Below are positions 8,706 through 17,216 of a DNA stretch of 64,000 nt, piece by piece. The notes beneath the pieces are model-generated. The model was not told where the DNA came from, did not search any database, and saw nothing but the letters and a program-made list of their open reading frames with translations. Each line of letters begins with the position of its first letter. Within the stretch, counting starts at the first letter, position 1. The stretch comes from Cyclobacteriaceae bacterium (lineage in GTDB: Bacteria > Bacteroidota > Bacteroidia > Cytophagales > Cyclobacteriaceae), in the NCBI GenBank assembly GCA_020436085.1, contig JAGQYM010000002.1:62001-126000 (forward strand), read 5' to 3'. The translations under genes were made by a program, and so were the position numbers.

Positions 8706-9432
8706 TTTTCTCAATTTTATACTCTCCTTTCAAAACTTCCTCCCTTATGTTTTTATAGTCTTCAACAGTTACTGCAAAGAACTGAATTCGATCTCCTGCT
8801 TTTGCAAAGCAGGGAGGGTTTGATTTGGGGTCGAAAAAATTAATCGGACTATTTCCAATAATATTCCAACCTCCCGGACTTTCGGAGGGATAAACACCGG
8901 TCTGCATCCCTCCGATGGCCACCGCGCCACGATCGATTTTCAGTCGTGGCGATGGTCTGCGAGGTGCGTGAAGTTTTTCTGGAAGGCCACCCAGGTAAAG
9001 GAACCCCGGAAGAAACCCAATAAAATAAATCAGATAGGTGTGTTGACAATGAAGTTGAATCAATTCCTCGATTGATATTTTTTTTGATTGACTCAACTCC
9101 TCCAGATCAATTCCAAAAGATGAGTCGTAGCATACTGGAATCTTCCAGGTTCTATTACTCTTGATTACTTGAATGGCGTCTTTTCGGTCCAGCGTTTTTA
9201 TTGTGTGCTGAAGCTCGGCAAGGTTAACTTTTAAGGGGTCGAACAGAACTGTGAGGGAGTTGTACGCATTCACAGTTTCAATTATTCCTTCATTGATTTC
9301 ACTCTCCAGGATGCTCTGAAGACGAAGGATATCATTCAGGATGTTTTCCTCCAACCGTGCAGGCCACTCGATCAGCAAAGCCGAATGACCAAACGCTTTA
9401 AAAGTAAGTTCAAACTGCGCCAATTTTCGCAA
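8689..9432 (-). CDS. pxpB: 5-oxoprolinase subunit B (PxpB, KipI-like)
   Basis: A subunit of the ATP-dependent 5-oxoprolinase, homologous to KipI and to allophanate hydrolase subunit 1. The hallmark stretch is present: IGFLPGFLYLGGLP near residues 138-151, then RLKIDRGAVAIGG and TGVYPSESPGGW. It overlaps pxpA by 23 bases and pxpC by 17, consistent with a stoichiometric complex. The start is non-ATG (TTG at 9432 or TTG at 9423). Confidence 0.92.
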   Translation of the reverse strand: MRKLAQFELTFKAFGHSALLIEWPARLEENILNDILRLQSILESEINEGIIETVNAYNSLTVLFDPLKVNLAELQHTIKTLDRKDAIQVIKSNRTWKIPVCYDSSFGIDLEELSQSKKISIEELIQLHCQHTYLIYFIGFLPGFLYLGGLPEKLHAPRRPSPRLKIDRGAVAIGGMQTGVYPSESPGGWNIIGNSPINFFDPKSNPPCFAKAGDRIQFFAVTVEDYKNIREEVLKGEYKIEKNDRIN

Positions 9433-10165
9433 TGCTTATATGATGAATCGGCAGTTGTTGATTTAGATAACTCACAATATCAACTGCATGTGAGTTGTCT
9501 CCATGAATGCACAGTGTGTCAGCCTGGATATGAGAAAGCTGTCCTGATAGAGACTTTACTTTTTTTTCTTTGATCATTAGCAACACGCGAGTCAGAATTT
9601 CTTCTGGATTTTGGATCACAGCATTCTCAAGTTTTCTGGAAACGAGTGTAAGGTCATCGTTGTAGTTTCTATCGGCAAACGCCTCGAACATAACTCGGAT
9701 CGATTGTTCTAGCGCGAGTTTTGCCATCACAGAGCCATATGGGGCGTACAGTATGATCTTCTCGTCAAATAGCAGAACTGCCTTGACAACTGCTTCCGCA
9801 ACACCTTTGTCAACGGTTGCCATATTGTAAAGCGCTCCATGTGGTTTCACGTGATTCAGTACAGCTCCTTCTTCTTTCGCAATAGCGTCCAATGTTTCAA
9901 TTTGATCGAGCACTAGTGAAGTCAATTGCTCTGAGGGGATTCGCATTTCAGTTCTGCCAAAATTCTCCTTGTCTGGAAAAGAAGGGTGTGCGCCAATTTT
10001 GGTTCGATGCTGCTTAGCAAGTTGAATCGTTTGCCGCATCGTGTCTTCGTCACCGGCATGTCCACCGCAAGCAATATTGCAAGAACTTAGGAAGGGCATC
10101 AGGAGGTGGTCATTTCCTACACCTTCACCGAGATCGCAGTTGATATCAATCACAAAATTTTCCAC
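9410..10165 (-). CDS. pxpA: 5-oxoprolinase subunit A (PxpA, LamB/YcsF family)
   Basis: A 251-residue LamB/YcsF-family protein, the third subunit of PxpABC. The N-terminal DINCDLGEG signature, SCNIACGGHAGD near residues 28-39, and HVKPHGALYN are all intact. The start is GTG at 10165, sharing one base with the TAG stop of the transporter gene upstream (TAGTG), so translation is probably coupled. With pxpB and pxpC it completes the enzyme. Confidence 0.93.
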   Translation of the reverse strand: MENFVIDINCDLGEGVGNDHLLMPFLSSCNIACGGHAGDEDTMRQTIQLAKQHRTKIGAHPSFPDKENFGRTEMRIPSEQLTSLVLDQIETLDAIAKEEGAVLNHVKPHGALYNMATVDKGVAEAVVKAVLLFDEKIILYAPYGSVMAKLALEQSIRVMFEAFADRNYNDDLTLVSRKLENAVIQNPEEILTRVLLMIKEKKVKSLSGQLSHIQADTLCIHGDNSHAVDIVSYLNQQLPIHHISIAKIGAV

Positions 10166-11364
10166 TATGCTATAACCTGAATGATGCTTTTTAACCCAAG
10201 AACAATTGAAAGAATAAAAATGGCGATTCCGATTACATTTTGGGTTCTAGAATTAACATGGCTGCCTAGAACATTGGCTCGATTCATAATCCACAAAATA
10301 ATTCCTACGATGATTGGTAGTGCTGCACCATTCGCTATCTGAGCAAATTGAATGATCTCGATTGGGTTGATGCCGAGGGATGCGAAAACTACTCCCATCG
10401 ATAGAACAAATATCCATACCAATCGGAATTTAATATTTCTCATATCAACACCCCACCCAAGACAACCGTTGGCTACAAATGCGGCTGCCAGGGGAGCGGT
10501 GATGGCAGATGTAATGCCCGCAGCAAACAAGCCGATACTCAAAAAGTATTTTGAAAAACTTCCAAATAGCGGTTCCAACCCTTTGGCGAGATCCGAGGCA
10601 TTTTTGACATCTGAGGCATCTACTGTAGCGGCTGAAATTATTATCGCCATCGACACAAGGCCACCCAATGCGACTGAGACAAAAGTGTCTTTTTTTGCAA
10701 ATGATAAATCACTAAGAGCATTCCATTTCTCTTTAACCAGTGAGGCGTGAAGAAATAAATTGTAGGGAACAACCGTTGTGCCGATGAGTCCGACAACGGT
10801 AAGCAGATTCTCTTGGTCAAGTGTGGGCACAAATAGCCCCTTCAATACTTGGACCACGTTTGGCTTAGTGATAATGGCAGTAAGTAGAAACGCAATGCTC
10901 ATTAAAATCACAAGACCCACTAATGCTCGCTCCAGAATTTTGTAGTTGCCAATAAAAAGTAAGGTGAATGCGATCGCGCCAACAACGAGCGGAAGGTAAT
11001 TGAAAGTCGCATCGATATCGAAGAGTGTTTTAACGCCAAGAACTGCTCCACTGATGTTACCTGCTTCATAGATCGCGTTTCCAAAAACGATGGCAATCAA
11101 GATGAGTGTTACAATCATGTATTTGACTACCGGATTCTTTATTTCACCACGTATCACATCTGCGAGTCCTTTTCGCGATACAATCCCGATTCTGGCGGCC
11201 ATCTCCTGAAGAAGAATAGTCGCCACGGTAGACAAAAGCATGGCCCAAAGTAAGGTGTAGCCAAACTTAACACCAGCGATAGTACATACTGTAACGGTGC
11301 CAGGCCCGATAAATGCAGCAGCGACCAGCGCTCCCGGGCCCGAGTTCTTAAACCATTTGATCAT
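10165..11364 (-). CDS. NRAMP-family transporter lacking canonical metal ligands, in 5-oxoprolinase operon
   Basis: A 399-residue LeuT-fold transporter with about 11 membrane helices, clearly homologous to NRAMP/MntH: the segment around IGPGTV, FGYTLLWAML and ARIGIVSRKGLADVI lines up with MntH helices 1-2. The helix 1 metal motif DPGN is GPGT here (residues 20-23), and the helix 6 MPH motif is VPY (199-201). Asp, Asn, Met and His, the metal-contacting positions, are thus all replaced. Manganese/iron transport is therefore doubtful. It is joined by one base to pxpA, and a NRAMP-like gene (ycsG) also lies with the pxp genes in Bacillus subtilis. Uptake of 5-oxoproline or another small organic substrate is my inference. 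Confidence 0.85.
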   Translation of the reverse strand: MIKWFKNSGPGALVAAAFIGPGTVTVCTIAGVKFGYTLLWAMLLSTVATILLQEMAARIGIVSRKGLADVIRGEIKNPVVKYMIVTLILIAIVFGNAIYEAGNISGAVLGVKTLFDIDATFNYLPLVVGAIAFTLLFIGNYKILERALVGLVILMSIAFLLTAIITKPNVVQVLKGLFVPTLDQENLLTVVGLIGTTVVPYNLFLHASLVKEKWNALSDLSFAKKDTFVSVALGGLVSMAIIISAATVDASDVKNASDLAKGLEPLFGSFSKYFLSIGLFAAGITSAITAPLAAAFVANGCLGWGVDMRNIKFRLVWIFVLSMGVVFASLGINPIEIIQFAQIANGAALPIIVGIILWIMNRANVLGSHVNSRTQNVIGIAIFILSIVLGLKSIIQVIA

Positions 11365-11402
11365 TCGCTTTTTGATGAGTATGAATTACTCTGCCTCGAA
11401 AT

Positions 11403-12353
11403 TTAACAAACTACTTTCTTTAAAATGTCATCGCTGACATTGCACCCGCACAGTATTGCAATAACTTTTTTTCCTTTGAACTTATCTTTCGATTTTAGTA
11501 TCGAAGCGATCGCCACACCAGCAGATCCCTCAATTACCATATGATGTTTCTTGACTGCCAGCTTCATGCTCTCCATGATTTCCTCTTCTGAGACCAACAC
11601 ATACTCATCTACTATTTTTTTGCACATATCAAACGTGATTGAGTCATGATCAATGCCGCCAGCTGTGCCATCTGATAATGTTGGAGTTTCTTCAACATCA
11701 ATCACCTTACCTGCTTTAATGCATTCATACATCACAGGAGCATTTTGAGGAAGGCAACCAATCACTTGTATACTGGGGTTTACTGATTTAAGATAGGTGC
11801 CAATACCAGAAATGAGTCCACCACCTCCAATAGAAACAAATACCGCATCGAGATCAGGAAGTTGTCTTATCAGCTCAGCTCCGATTGTGCCCTGACCTGC
11901 AATTACATCTTCATCGTTGTATGGCGAGACATATACTTTATTAGTCTCAGCCGCAAGCTTTCGTGCGTAGACCTCAGTGATTTCGCCACTGTCGCCATGG
12001 AATTCGACTGGAGCATTGCGCGAGCGTATCGCTTCAACTTTAGCGGTTGATGCTTTTGTCGGTAAAAAAATAGTTCCTTTTCTTCCCGTTATTCCCAGCG
12101 CGTTCGCTACGCCCAATCCATGATTCCCAGTGGACGCAGTGATAATTTCTCTCGGGTCATTTTCAAGTGATTTTATTTTATAGAGAGCCCCTCTGGCCTT
12201 GAACGATCCCGTTACTTGTACGTTTTCCATTTTGAGAAACACCTCGCTATCTGTTTGTGCTGAGAGATAATGGGAGTACTCGAGAGGTGTTTCGCGAATT
12301 GCTGGGCGGATTATTTTGTCTGCGATTTCAATTTTGGAGACGAGGGTTTGCAT
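11403..12353 (-). CDS. Threonine/serine dehydratase-like PLP enzyme
   Basis: A 316-residue fold-type II PLP enzyme of the catabolic threonine dehydratase/serine racemase group. The Schiff-base lysine is Lys52 in TGSFKARGA, and the phosphate-binding glycine loop reads SIGGGGLISGIG. STGNHGLGVANA and the C-terminal IVEGSAGVA-type block (VIEGSAGVAIAS) are also typical. There is no ACT regulatory domain, so feedback control by isoleucine is unlikely. It is the first gene of the operon leading into the transporter (38-base gap) and pxpABC, suggesting joint use of amino-acid derivatives. It could equally act as a serine racemase. Confidence 0.85.
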   Translation of the reverse strand: MQTLVSKIEIADKIIRPAIRETPLEYSHYLSAQTDSEVFLKMENVQVTGSFKARGALYKIKSLENDPREIITASTGNHGLGVANALGITGRKGTIFLPTKASTAKVEAIRSRNAPVEFHGDSGEITEVYARKLAAETNKVYVSPYNDEDVIAGQGTIGAELIRQLPDLDAVFVSIGGGGLISGIGTYLKSVNPSIQVIGCLPQNAPVMYECIKAGKVIDVEETPTLSDGTAGGIDHDSITFDMCKKIVDEYVLVSEEEIMESMKLAVKKHHMVIEGSAGVAIASILKSKDKFKGKKVIAILCGCNVSDDILKKVVC

Positions 12354-12410
12354 AGGGGAGTACCAAACTATTGATTTTGTTTACAATTTAGTTAACCCGA
12401 ACTTACAATA

Positions 12411-12806
12411 ATGAAGGCGCCATTGATAGGGACGGCTCTTTTTTTAGCGGTGCTTGGGGTATTCGTTAGCTGCCACAATGAGGATGATGATCCGCACATG
12501 GCTTTGATTGGCACCTGGGAGGAAATGAGCCTGGAAATAACCGATTGTATTGAAGAGAAGTATAACGCATCAAGGTCTTGCGACCGGTCGTGTCAGATGA
12601 TAACGATTACTCAAAATACCGTGACGTTCGGTGATGACCCTCCCACTAGTTATGCCGTTGATGGAAACACTATTACTATTGTCAGAGGTGGGCTTACACT
12701 ACATCCCACATTTGAGGTTTCCGGAAATACGTTGGTTATAACGATTCAATACAGCGGGGAAGAAGGTGGCTGCAAATCGGTGTACACCTATCGAAAGAGT
12801 ATTTAG
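12411..12806 (+). CDS. Small lipocalin-like lipoprotein
   Basis: A 131-residue predicted lipoprotein: hydrophobic N-terminus with lipobox VFVSC (Cys21), then an acidic NEDDD linker. The mature part begins ALIGTWEEMS and has regular short beta strands, as in the small lipocalin-like proteins common in Bacteroidota. Four further cysteines (in DCIEE, SRSCDRSC and GGCKS) may form disulfides. It ends exactly one base before the convergent deacetylase stop. No function can be assigned. Confidence 0.65.
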   Translation: MKAPLIGTALFLAVLGVFVSCHNEDDDPHMALIGTWEEMSLEITDCIEEKYNASRSCDRSCQMITITQNTVTFGDDPPTSYAVDGNTITIVRGGLTLHPTFEVSGNTLVITIQYSGEEGGCKSVYTYRKSI

Positions 12807-14525
12807 CTAACGATAAAAGCCTTCCCACAATCCTTCGAAGAAGTGCCTTGCGTTGATGCCAAGATCACGTGTGTTGTATCCGCCTTCCTGGACAATCAAA
12901 GTAGGAAGATTGAGCTTGGCCAATAGTCGTCCATTTTCTGTAAAGTCCTGCGGGCTCAAAAGCCAGGTACCAGTTGGGTCACCCGCTGCTGTGTCCAGCC
13001 CCAGCGCAATTACCAAGTAAGTAGGTTCGTATTTTTTTATTTCATCAATTGCCACTGCCAGACCTTTGCGATAAGCTCTGCCATCAGTTCCATTTTTCAA
13101 GGGAATGTTGAGGTTGTAACCCGTTCCTTCTTCAACTCCACGTTCGTCTGCGAAACCCGTAAAGTTTGGATAGACATAAACTGGATCTCCATGAATGGAA
13201 ATCGTGTACACGTCACTTCGTTTGTAAAAAATGTTTTGCTGCCCATTTCCATGATGATAGTCAATGTCAAGGATCACTACCTTTCCCTTTTTGCTTAAGT
13301 AATTGGCCGCAATGGCGTTTGAGTTAAGATAGCAGAACCCACCAAAATATTTCCGTTCTGCATGATGGCCCGGAGGCCTGACCAGAGCATAAGACATTTG
13401 TCGTCCGCCAATCACTTGATCGGCTGCAGTAAGTGCGCAATTTGCAGCAGCACGCGCGGCCTTAAATGCATTGGCATGAATGGGAGTGGTGCTGTCGATG
13501 CAGTAGTATCCGATCTGGTGTTCAGGTTTTAGAGGAATACGATTTGGAAATCTCTTTGGAAATATTTCCGGATAGAGTACCTCATCATCTATTGCAGACG
13601 CACATACTTTTTTCAGGAACGCCAGGAACTCAGGATAGTGAACCGCCTCAATCCAACTGTCCGGATAATTCTTCGCTGGGAATTTTTCAAAGATTTTTAC
13701 TTTATCCAGTTCCTTTAAAATAGATTTTACCCTTACCGGGGACTCCACATAGCCCTTATCTCGGATGTGATGTATGTTGTGACCTTCATTTACTATCAAT
13801 CCGATTTTCTTATCTGAGGGAAGGGTCTTCTTTATTTCGATGTAGACCTCTTTTTTAATAAACTGAGGTGATCGCTGAGTGACAATGTCACCTTTAATTG
13901 AGGCCACGACAGACTTCAGATATTCCGGGGAGCATACCTTGCCAAACTTTGACTCAAGAATTGCCTTAACGATCTTCTTTGCAGACTTAGTTGGCAGGCT
14001 CGGCTGCCTCGATGGCGTTTCAAACAATAAATGAGAAATTGAACCATCCTTCCTCTGCGTGGCATAGTTTGTTTCAGCCATGGGCCGAACACCATACTTT
14101 TCAAAAAACCTTAGCCAGGAAATATTTCTTTTTCTTTGGACCTCATCTTTGCTGGAGTCTTCAGCTGGTCGGTCAATAAAAATTCCGTCTACGCCAGTAG
14201 CTGTGGCTTCTTCGCGCAGTCTTTCATACAGGGCGCCATTGATACCACTTCGCTTAGGGTCGCTGGCGAGGTGGTCAACGAAAAAGAAATTTTCTTTCGG
14301 GAAATGCGAAGCAATGAGCACTCCGATCGCATGGTTATTTTTTATTTCCGCAACGAGGATAAGCTGTCTGAATCTTTCTGCGAATTGATTTTTGGCCTTC
14401 AAGAAAATCTCTTCTACCGCTTCCGTGGTCAGGCCGCTCTGAGAGATTAAAAGTTCTTTACAGTATTCTAATGATAGCTTGTTGGCCGGACTGTAATGAT
14501 CGTAAATCCTTCGAATGGTGAGCAT
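12807..14525 (-). CDS. GNAT acetyltransferase-histone deacetylase/acetylpolyamine amidohydrolase fusion
   Basis: A 572-residue two-domain protein. Residues about 1-155 look like a GNAT acetyltransferase: strand IGVLIAS, then VDHLASDPKRSGINGALY, where the acetyl-CoA loop is degenerate. After a linker (about 170-240), residues 245-570 form a class II-like histone deacetylase domain. The His pair is in RPPGHHA (387-388), the zinc ligands are Asp422 and His424 in DIDYHHGNG and Asp511 in GLDTAAGDPTG, and the catalytic Tyr550 is in EGGYN. All deacetylase residues are present, so it should be active on acetyl-lysine or acetylpolyamines. Whether the GNAT half still acetylates is unclear. It stands alone, convergent with the small lipoprotein gene. 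Confidence 0.85.
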   Translation of the reverse strand: MLTIRRIYDHYSPANKLSLEYCKELLISQSGLTTEAVEEIFLKAKNQFAERFRQLILVAEIKNNHAIGVLIASHFPKENFFFVDHLASDPKRSGINGALYERLREEATATGVDGIFIDRPAEDSSKDEVQRKRNISWLRFFEKYGVRPMAETNYATQRKDGSISHLLFETPSRQPSLPTKSAKKIVKAILESKFGKVCSPEYLKSVVASIKGDIVTQRSPQFIKKEVYIEIKKTLPSDKKIGLIVNEGHNIHHIRDKGYVESPVRVKSILKELDKVKIFEKFPAKNYPDSWIEAVHYPEFLAFLKKVCASAIDDEVLYPEIFPKRFPNRIPLKPEHQIGYYCIDSTTPIHANAFKAARAAANCALTAADQVIGGRQMSYALVRPPGHHAERKYFGGFCYLNSNAIAANYLSKKGKVVILDIDYHHGNGQQNIFYKRSDVYTISIHGDPVYVYPNFTGFADERGVEEGTGYNLNIPLKNGTDGRAYRKGLAVAIDEIKKYEPTYLVIALGLDTAAGDPTGTWLLSPQDFTENGRLLAKLNLPTLIVQEGGYNTRDLGINARHFFEGLWEGFYR

Positions 14526-14607
14526 CGTATTATTTTTTCTGCTTCTTCCAAAGAACAGAAAAATTTGACGAATGCAAAGAAGTGAAGGGATTAGTTGGAC
14601 AGAACGC

Positions 14608-15051
14608 TCAGGAAGGCTCGAATAATTTCTTCAATGAAAAGGCTTCTGGTGTTGGCCCATCACGCCATAATTTCTCCATCTTTTCTTTCCCTTCCATCAG
14701 ACTGGGAATGTGCCCTTTCTTCACCCACCACAACACCACAGGATCGCGATCAATTGAATCAAACCATTCACGCCTTCGCCTGAAGTACACACCATGCTGA
14801 CTTTGATAAGCAAAAGCGCGCATATCTTCCAGCGTTTCCCAAACCGTCATGTTGACAAGGAGAGTTGAATCGTTGAAGGGATTGAACGCAACAGCAGTGC
14901 CTGTATCATCCTTTAGAATCCAGACAAACCCAGGGCTTGACTCACCTATCTTGTTGATTTCCGGAAGCGCATCAACAAATTCTTTCATCCTTGGGTCGTC
15001 AAGCGGATACTTTGCCTTAGCTATGTTTAGCTGGGCGATGTGATACTCCAT
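14608..15051 (-). CDS. DUF3291 domain protein
   Basis: A 147-residue protein of the DUF3291 family, which adopts a dimeric alpha/beta barrel like antibiotic-biosynthesis monooxygenases. Characteristic pieces are the N-terminal HIAQLNIAKAKYPLDDPRM, TLLVNMTVWETLEDMRAFAY and the tryptophan-rich DPVVLWWVKKGHIPS. No enzyme activity is established for the family. It follows the aminopeptidase gene by 17 bases on the same strand. Confidence 0.85.
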   Translation of the reverse strand: MEYHIAQLNIAKAKYPLDDPRMKEFVDALPEINKIGESSPGFVWILKDDTGTAVAFNPFNDSTLLVNMTVWETLEDMRAFAYQSQHGVYFRRRREWFDSIDRDPVVLWWVKKGHIPSLMEGKEKMEKLWRDGPTPEAFSLKKLFEPS

Positions 15052-15068
15052 AGCCTGCGGATCATTGC

Positions 15069-16538
15069 TTACTCGCGACCTTTGTTTATTTCTGGTAGAA
15101 TAAAATTGTCAAGCGGACTTGGCAGTTTCATCGTGGCTTCGATTTCCTCAGTCGTTCTGGGTGCCATTGAAGACAAATGCTCATATCCCTCTTTTGTCAC
15201 ACGATAGTCGTCTTCAATTCTTACGGCAATACCCCACCAGCGAGGATCGCATTTGCTGTTTTCAGGAATGTAGATTCCAGGCTCAATGGTGAAAGTCATG
15301 TTTTCCTGCATGCCATCGCGAAGACCTTTGTCGTGAACGTCAAGGCCGATGTGATGACAGCACCCATGAGGATAGTAAAGGTGATTTTCGTTTTCTGACT
15401 TGATGATCCCTAAATCTTTTAGTCCTTTATTCACCACTTCTTTTGTAACCTGATTTAGTTCGGCAAAACTAGTTCCAGGCTTAACTTTTTTCATTGCTGC
15501 CTCCTGCGCTTCCAATACGATATCATAAATAGCTTTCTGATCAGGGCTAAACTTGCCGTTTACCGGAATTGTTCTTGTGATATCAGCAGTGTAACCGTGG
15601 TATTCTGCACCGAGATCCATGAGAATTAGTTCTTTGGAGGATACCTCGGGTTTATAATTTTCAATGTAGTGTAAGATGCAACCATTGTGCCCCGCACCTA
15701 CGATTGAATTATAACCAACATCTTCTGCTTCATATTTTTTGTATACAAATTCATGTACTCCCTGAATTTCTCGCTCTGACATTCCTGGCTTAATTGCCTT
15801 CATCACTTCTATCTGTCCCTGACATGAAACTCTTACCGCCATGCGAATCATCTCTACTTCTTCTTTGGTTTTCACGCCACGCAATTCAGACATGTATGTA
15901 TTAAGAGCCGTTGTGTTGAGATTGTTTTTCTTTTGCTCGCGAGCTATGGTTAGTTGATCTTTTGTTGGATAGTTTACTTTGACTTTGAATTGCTCAATCA
16001 AAGTGTACAAATCAGACGAATCTGAAGGATTGTCTCTTACATCATTGAAAAAATCATAAAAGAGAACCTGATCAAACTTCGAGAAGTCAACATTGTACTT
16101 TTTGAATTCAGTGTTGTTAAACGACTGTTCAAAACCTAAAAGATTTTTTACACCTTGATCGCCAAGCCTTCTGCCGGTCCACATCTCGGCCATGGCATTT
16201 CGCGGCTGCACGAAGATGATTTCATCATAGCGGGTCCCGTTAGCTGCAGTTTGCTTGTCTTTAAAAACCAACAGCATGGCATGCGGTTCCTTATAGCCTG
16301 TGAGGTAGTAGAAGTTTGGGTCCTGGTGATACATGTAATCTGTATCGTTGGCTCGGTTGCGAACAGGATTTGCAAAAAATACTGCCACTGAATTCGCGGG
16401 CAGTTTCTCCCGAAGTTTAGCCCTTCTGTCCAGGTGAAAGTCCTTCGACAGAAAGTCGGTAGGCATATCACCCTGAGCGTTGGATTGTAAGAAGTTGAGA
16501 CAAAAAGTCAGCGACAGGAAAGCGACTAAAATTTTCAT
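15069..16538 (-). CDS. Secreted Xaa-Pro aminopeptidase (M24 family, PepP-like)
   Basis: A 489-residue dimetal aminopeptidase that removes an N-terminal residue before proline. A signal peptide (1-21, ending SNAQ) directs export. The aminopeptidase-P N-terminal domain includes VAVFFANPVRNRAND and YLTGYKEP. The M24 'pita-bread' domain has the metal ligands in LMDLGAEYHGYTADITR (two Asp), HGCCHHIGLDVHD (His), FTIEPGIYI (Glu) and VRIEDDY (Glu). All ligands are intact. It probably works on periplasmic or extracellular peptides. Confidence 0.9.
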   Translation of the reverse strand: MKILVAFLSLTFCLNFLQSNAQGDMPTDFLSKDFHLDRRAKLREKLPANSVAVFFANPVRNRANDTDYMYHQDPNFYYLTGYKEPHAMLLVFKDKQTAANGTRYDEIIFVQPRNAMAEMWTGRRLGDQGVKNLLGFEQSFNNTEFKKYNVDFSKFDQVLFYDFFNDVRDNPSDSSDLYTLIEQFKVKVNYPTKDQLTIAREQKKNNLNTTALNTYMSELRGVKTKEEVEMIRMAVRVSCQGQIEVMKAIKPGMSEREIQGVHEFVYKKYEAEDVGYNSIVGAGHNGCILHYIENYKPEVSSKELILMDLGAEYHGYTADITRTIPVNGKFSPDQKAIYDIVLEAQEAAMKKVKPGTSFAELNQVTKEVVNKGLKDLGIIKSENENHLYYPHGCCHHIGLDVHDKGLRDGMQENMTFTIEPGIYIPENSKCDPRWWGIAVRIEDDYRVTKEGYEHLSSMAPRTTEEIEATMKLPSPLDNFILPEINKGRE

Positions 16539-16609
16539 AGCAAGATATATTTCGGTTGAATTAACTCAAAAGAGGATAAACCTCCTATTGATACGGGATA
16601 AAAGGCAAA

Positions 16610-16828
16610 TCAGTTATCTGCTGCCGGTAGGTCTTCCAGTTTGAAGTCGTCACCTCTACCGAATTTCAAGGTATCCAGGAGTAAAAACTTTTCCAGTGTG
16701 TGAATGTCTTTCACCCAAAAATTGCCGTCAGCCCGGATGCTCTCAATTTTAAAATCGTATTGTTCACCAAAATTGGTGAGGCGGTACGTCTTACCGACCC
16801 GTAATACATCAAAAGAAATGCCCGCCAT
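16610..16828 (-). CDS. Conserved-looking 72-residue protein next to a GroES-like gene
   Basis: A short reading frame starting with ATG directly on the base after the stop of the GroES-like gene, so the two are probably co-translated. The peptide (YRLTNFGEQYDFKIESI, DGNFWVKDIHTLEKFLLL) alternates hydrophobic and polar residues as expected for a small SH3-like beta barrel. It is acidic, soluble and has no signal peptide. I do not recognise the family. The tight junction with its neighbour and good codon usage argue that it is real. Confidence 0.6.
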   Translation of the reverse strand: MAGISFDVLRVGKTYRLTNFGEQYDFKIESIRADGNFWVKDIHTLEKFLLLDTLKFGRGDDFKLEDLPAADN

Positions 16829-17203
16829 CTATAAATCCTCTTCGCGCTCAAGCATGAGTATAGACGCCTGCGGTACAATGAAGTATTTCTCATTTTCATA
16901 AAGTACTTCAACGGCACCCTTTTGGAGAAAGATAGCGAGGTCACCTTCCTGCGCTTGCAGTGGCAGGTATTTTATAGATTCCTCTTTCCCTTTCCACATA
17001 TCCTCTTCTTCTACGGGATGCGGAATCGGATAGCCGGGTCCAACTTTGATGATATATCCGCTTTGAATTTTTTCCTTCTCTTGAACCCCAGGAGGTAGGT
17101 ACAGTCCGCTGGCAGTTTTATCGTTTTGCTTCTTCGGCTTGATCAACACGCGGTCACCAACCACAATGATCTTTTTGAGCTTATTATCTGCCGTTATTTT
17201 CAT
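16829..17203 (-). CDS. GroES-like co-chaperonin family protein
   Basis: A 124-residue relative of the GroES 10-kDa chaperonin. Typical elements are VVGDRVLIKPK, a mobile-loop-like segment NDKTASGLYLPP, GYIIKVGPG and GDLAIFLQKGAVEVLYENEKYFIVP. It is about 28 residues longer than standard GroES because of an insert (about 58-77, IPHPVEEEDMWKGKEES). No groEL is adjacent, so this is more likely a paralogue than the main co-chaperonin. It lies 13 bases after the coiled-coil gene and abuts the 72-residue gene. Confidence 0.8.
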   Translation of the reverse strand: MKITADNKLKKIIVVGDRVLIKPKKQNDKTASGLYLPPGVQEKEKIQSGYIIKVGPGYPIPHPVEEEDMWKGKEESIKYLPLQAQEGDLAIFLQKGAVEVLYENEKYFIVPQASILMLEREEDL

Positions 17204-17216
17204 TCATCAATTTATT

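Noticed and set aside
12411-14525. Toxin-antitoxin or defence-island interpretation of the lipoprotein and GNAT-deacetylase region
   Set aside because: GNAT domains occur in some toxins, but here it is fused to an intact deacetylase, the neighbour is a convergent lipoprotein, and no antitoxin, nuclease or mobile gene is present.
16560-16590. Short GAGG/CCTC hairpin between the 72-residue gene and the aminopeptidase gene as a terminator
   Set aside because: Only four base pairs with a weak T-run; too slight to support.
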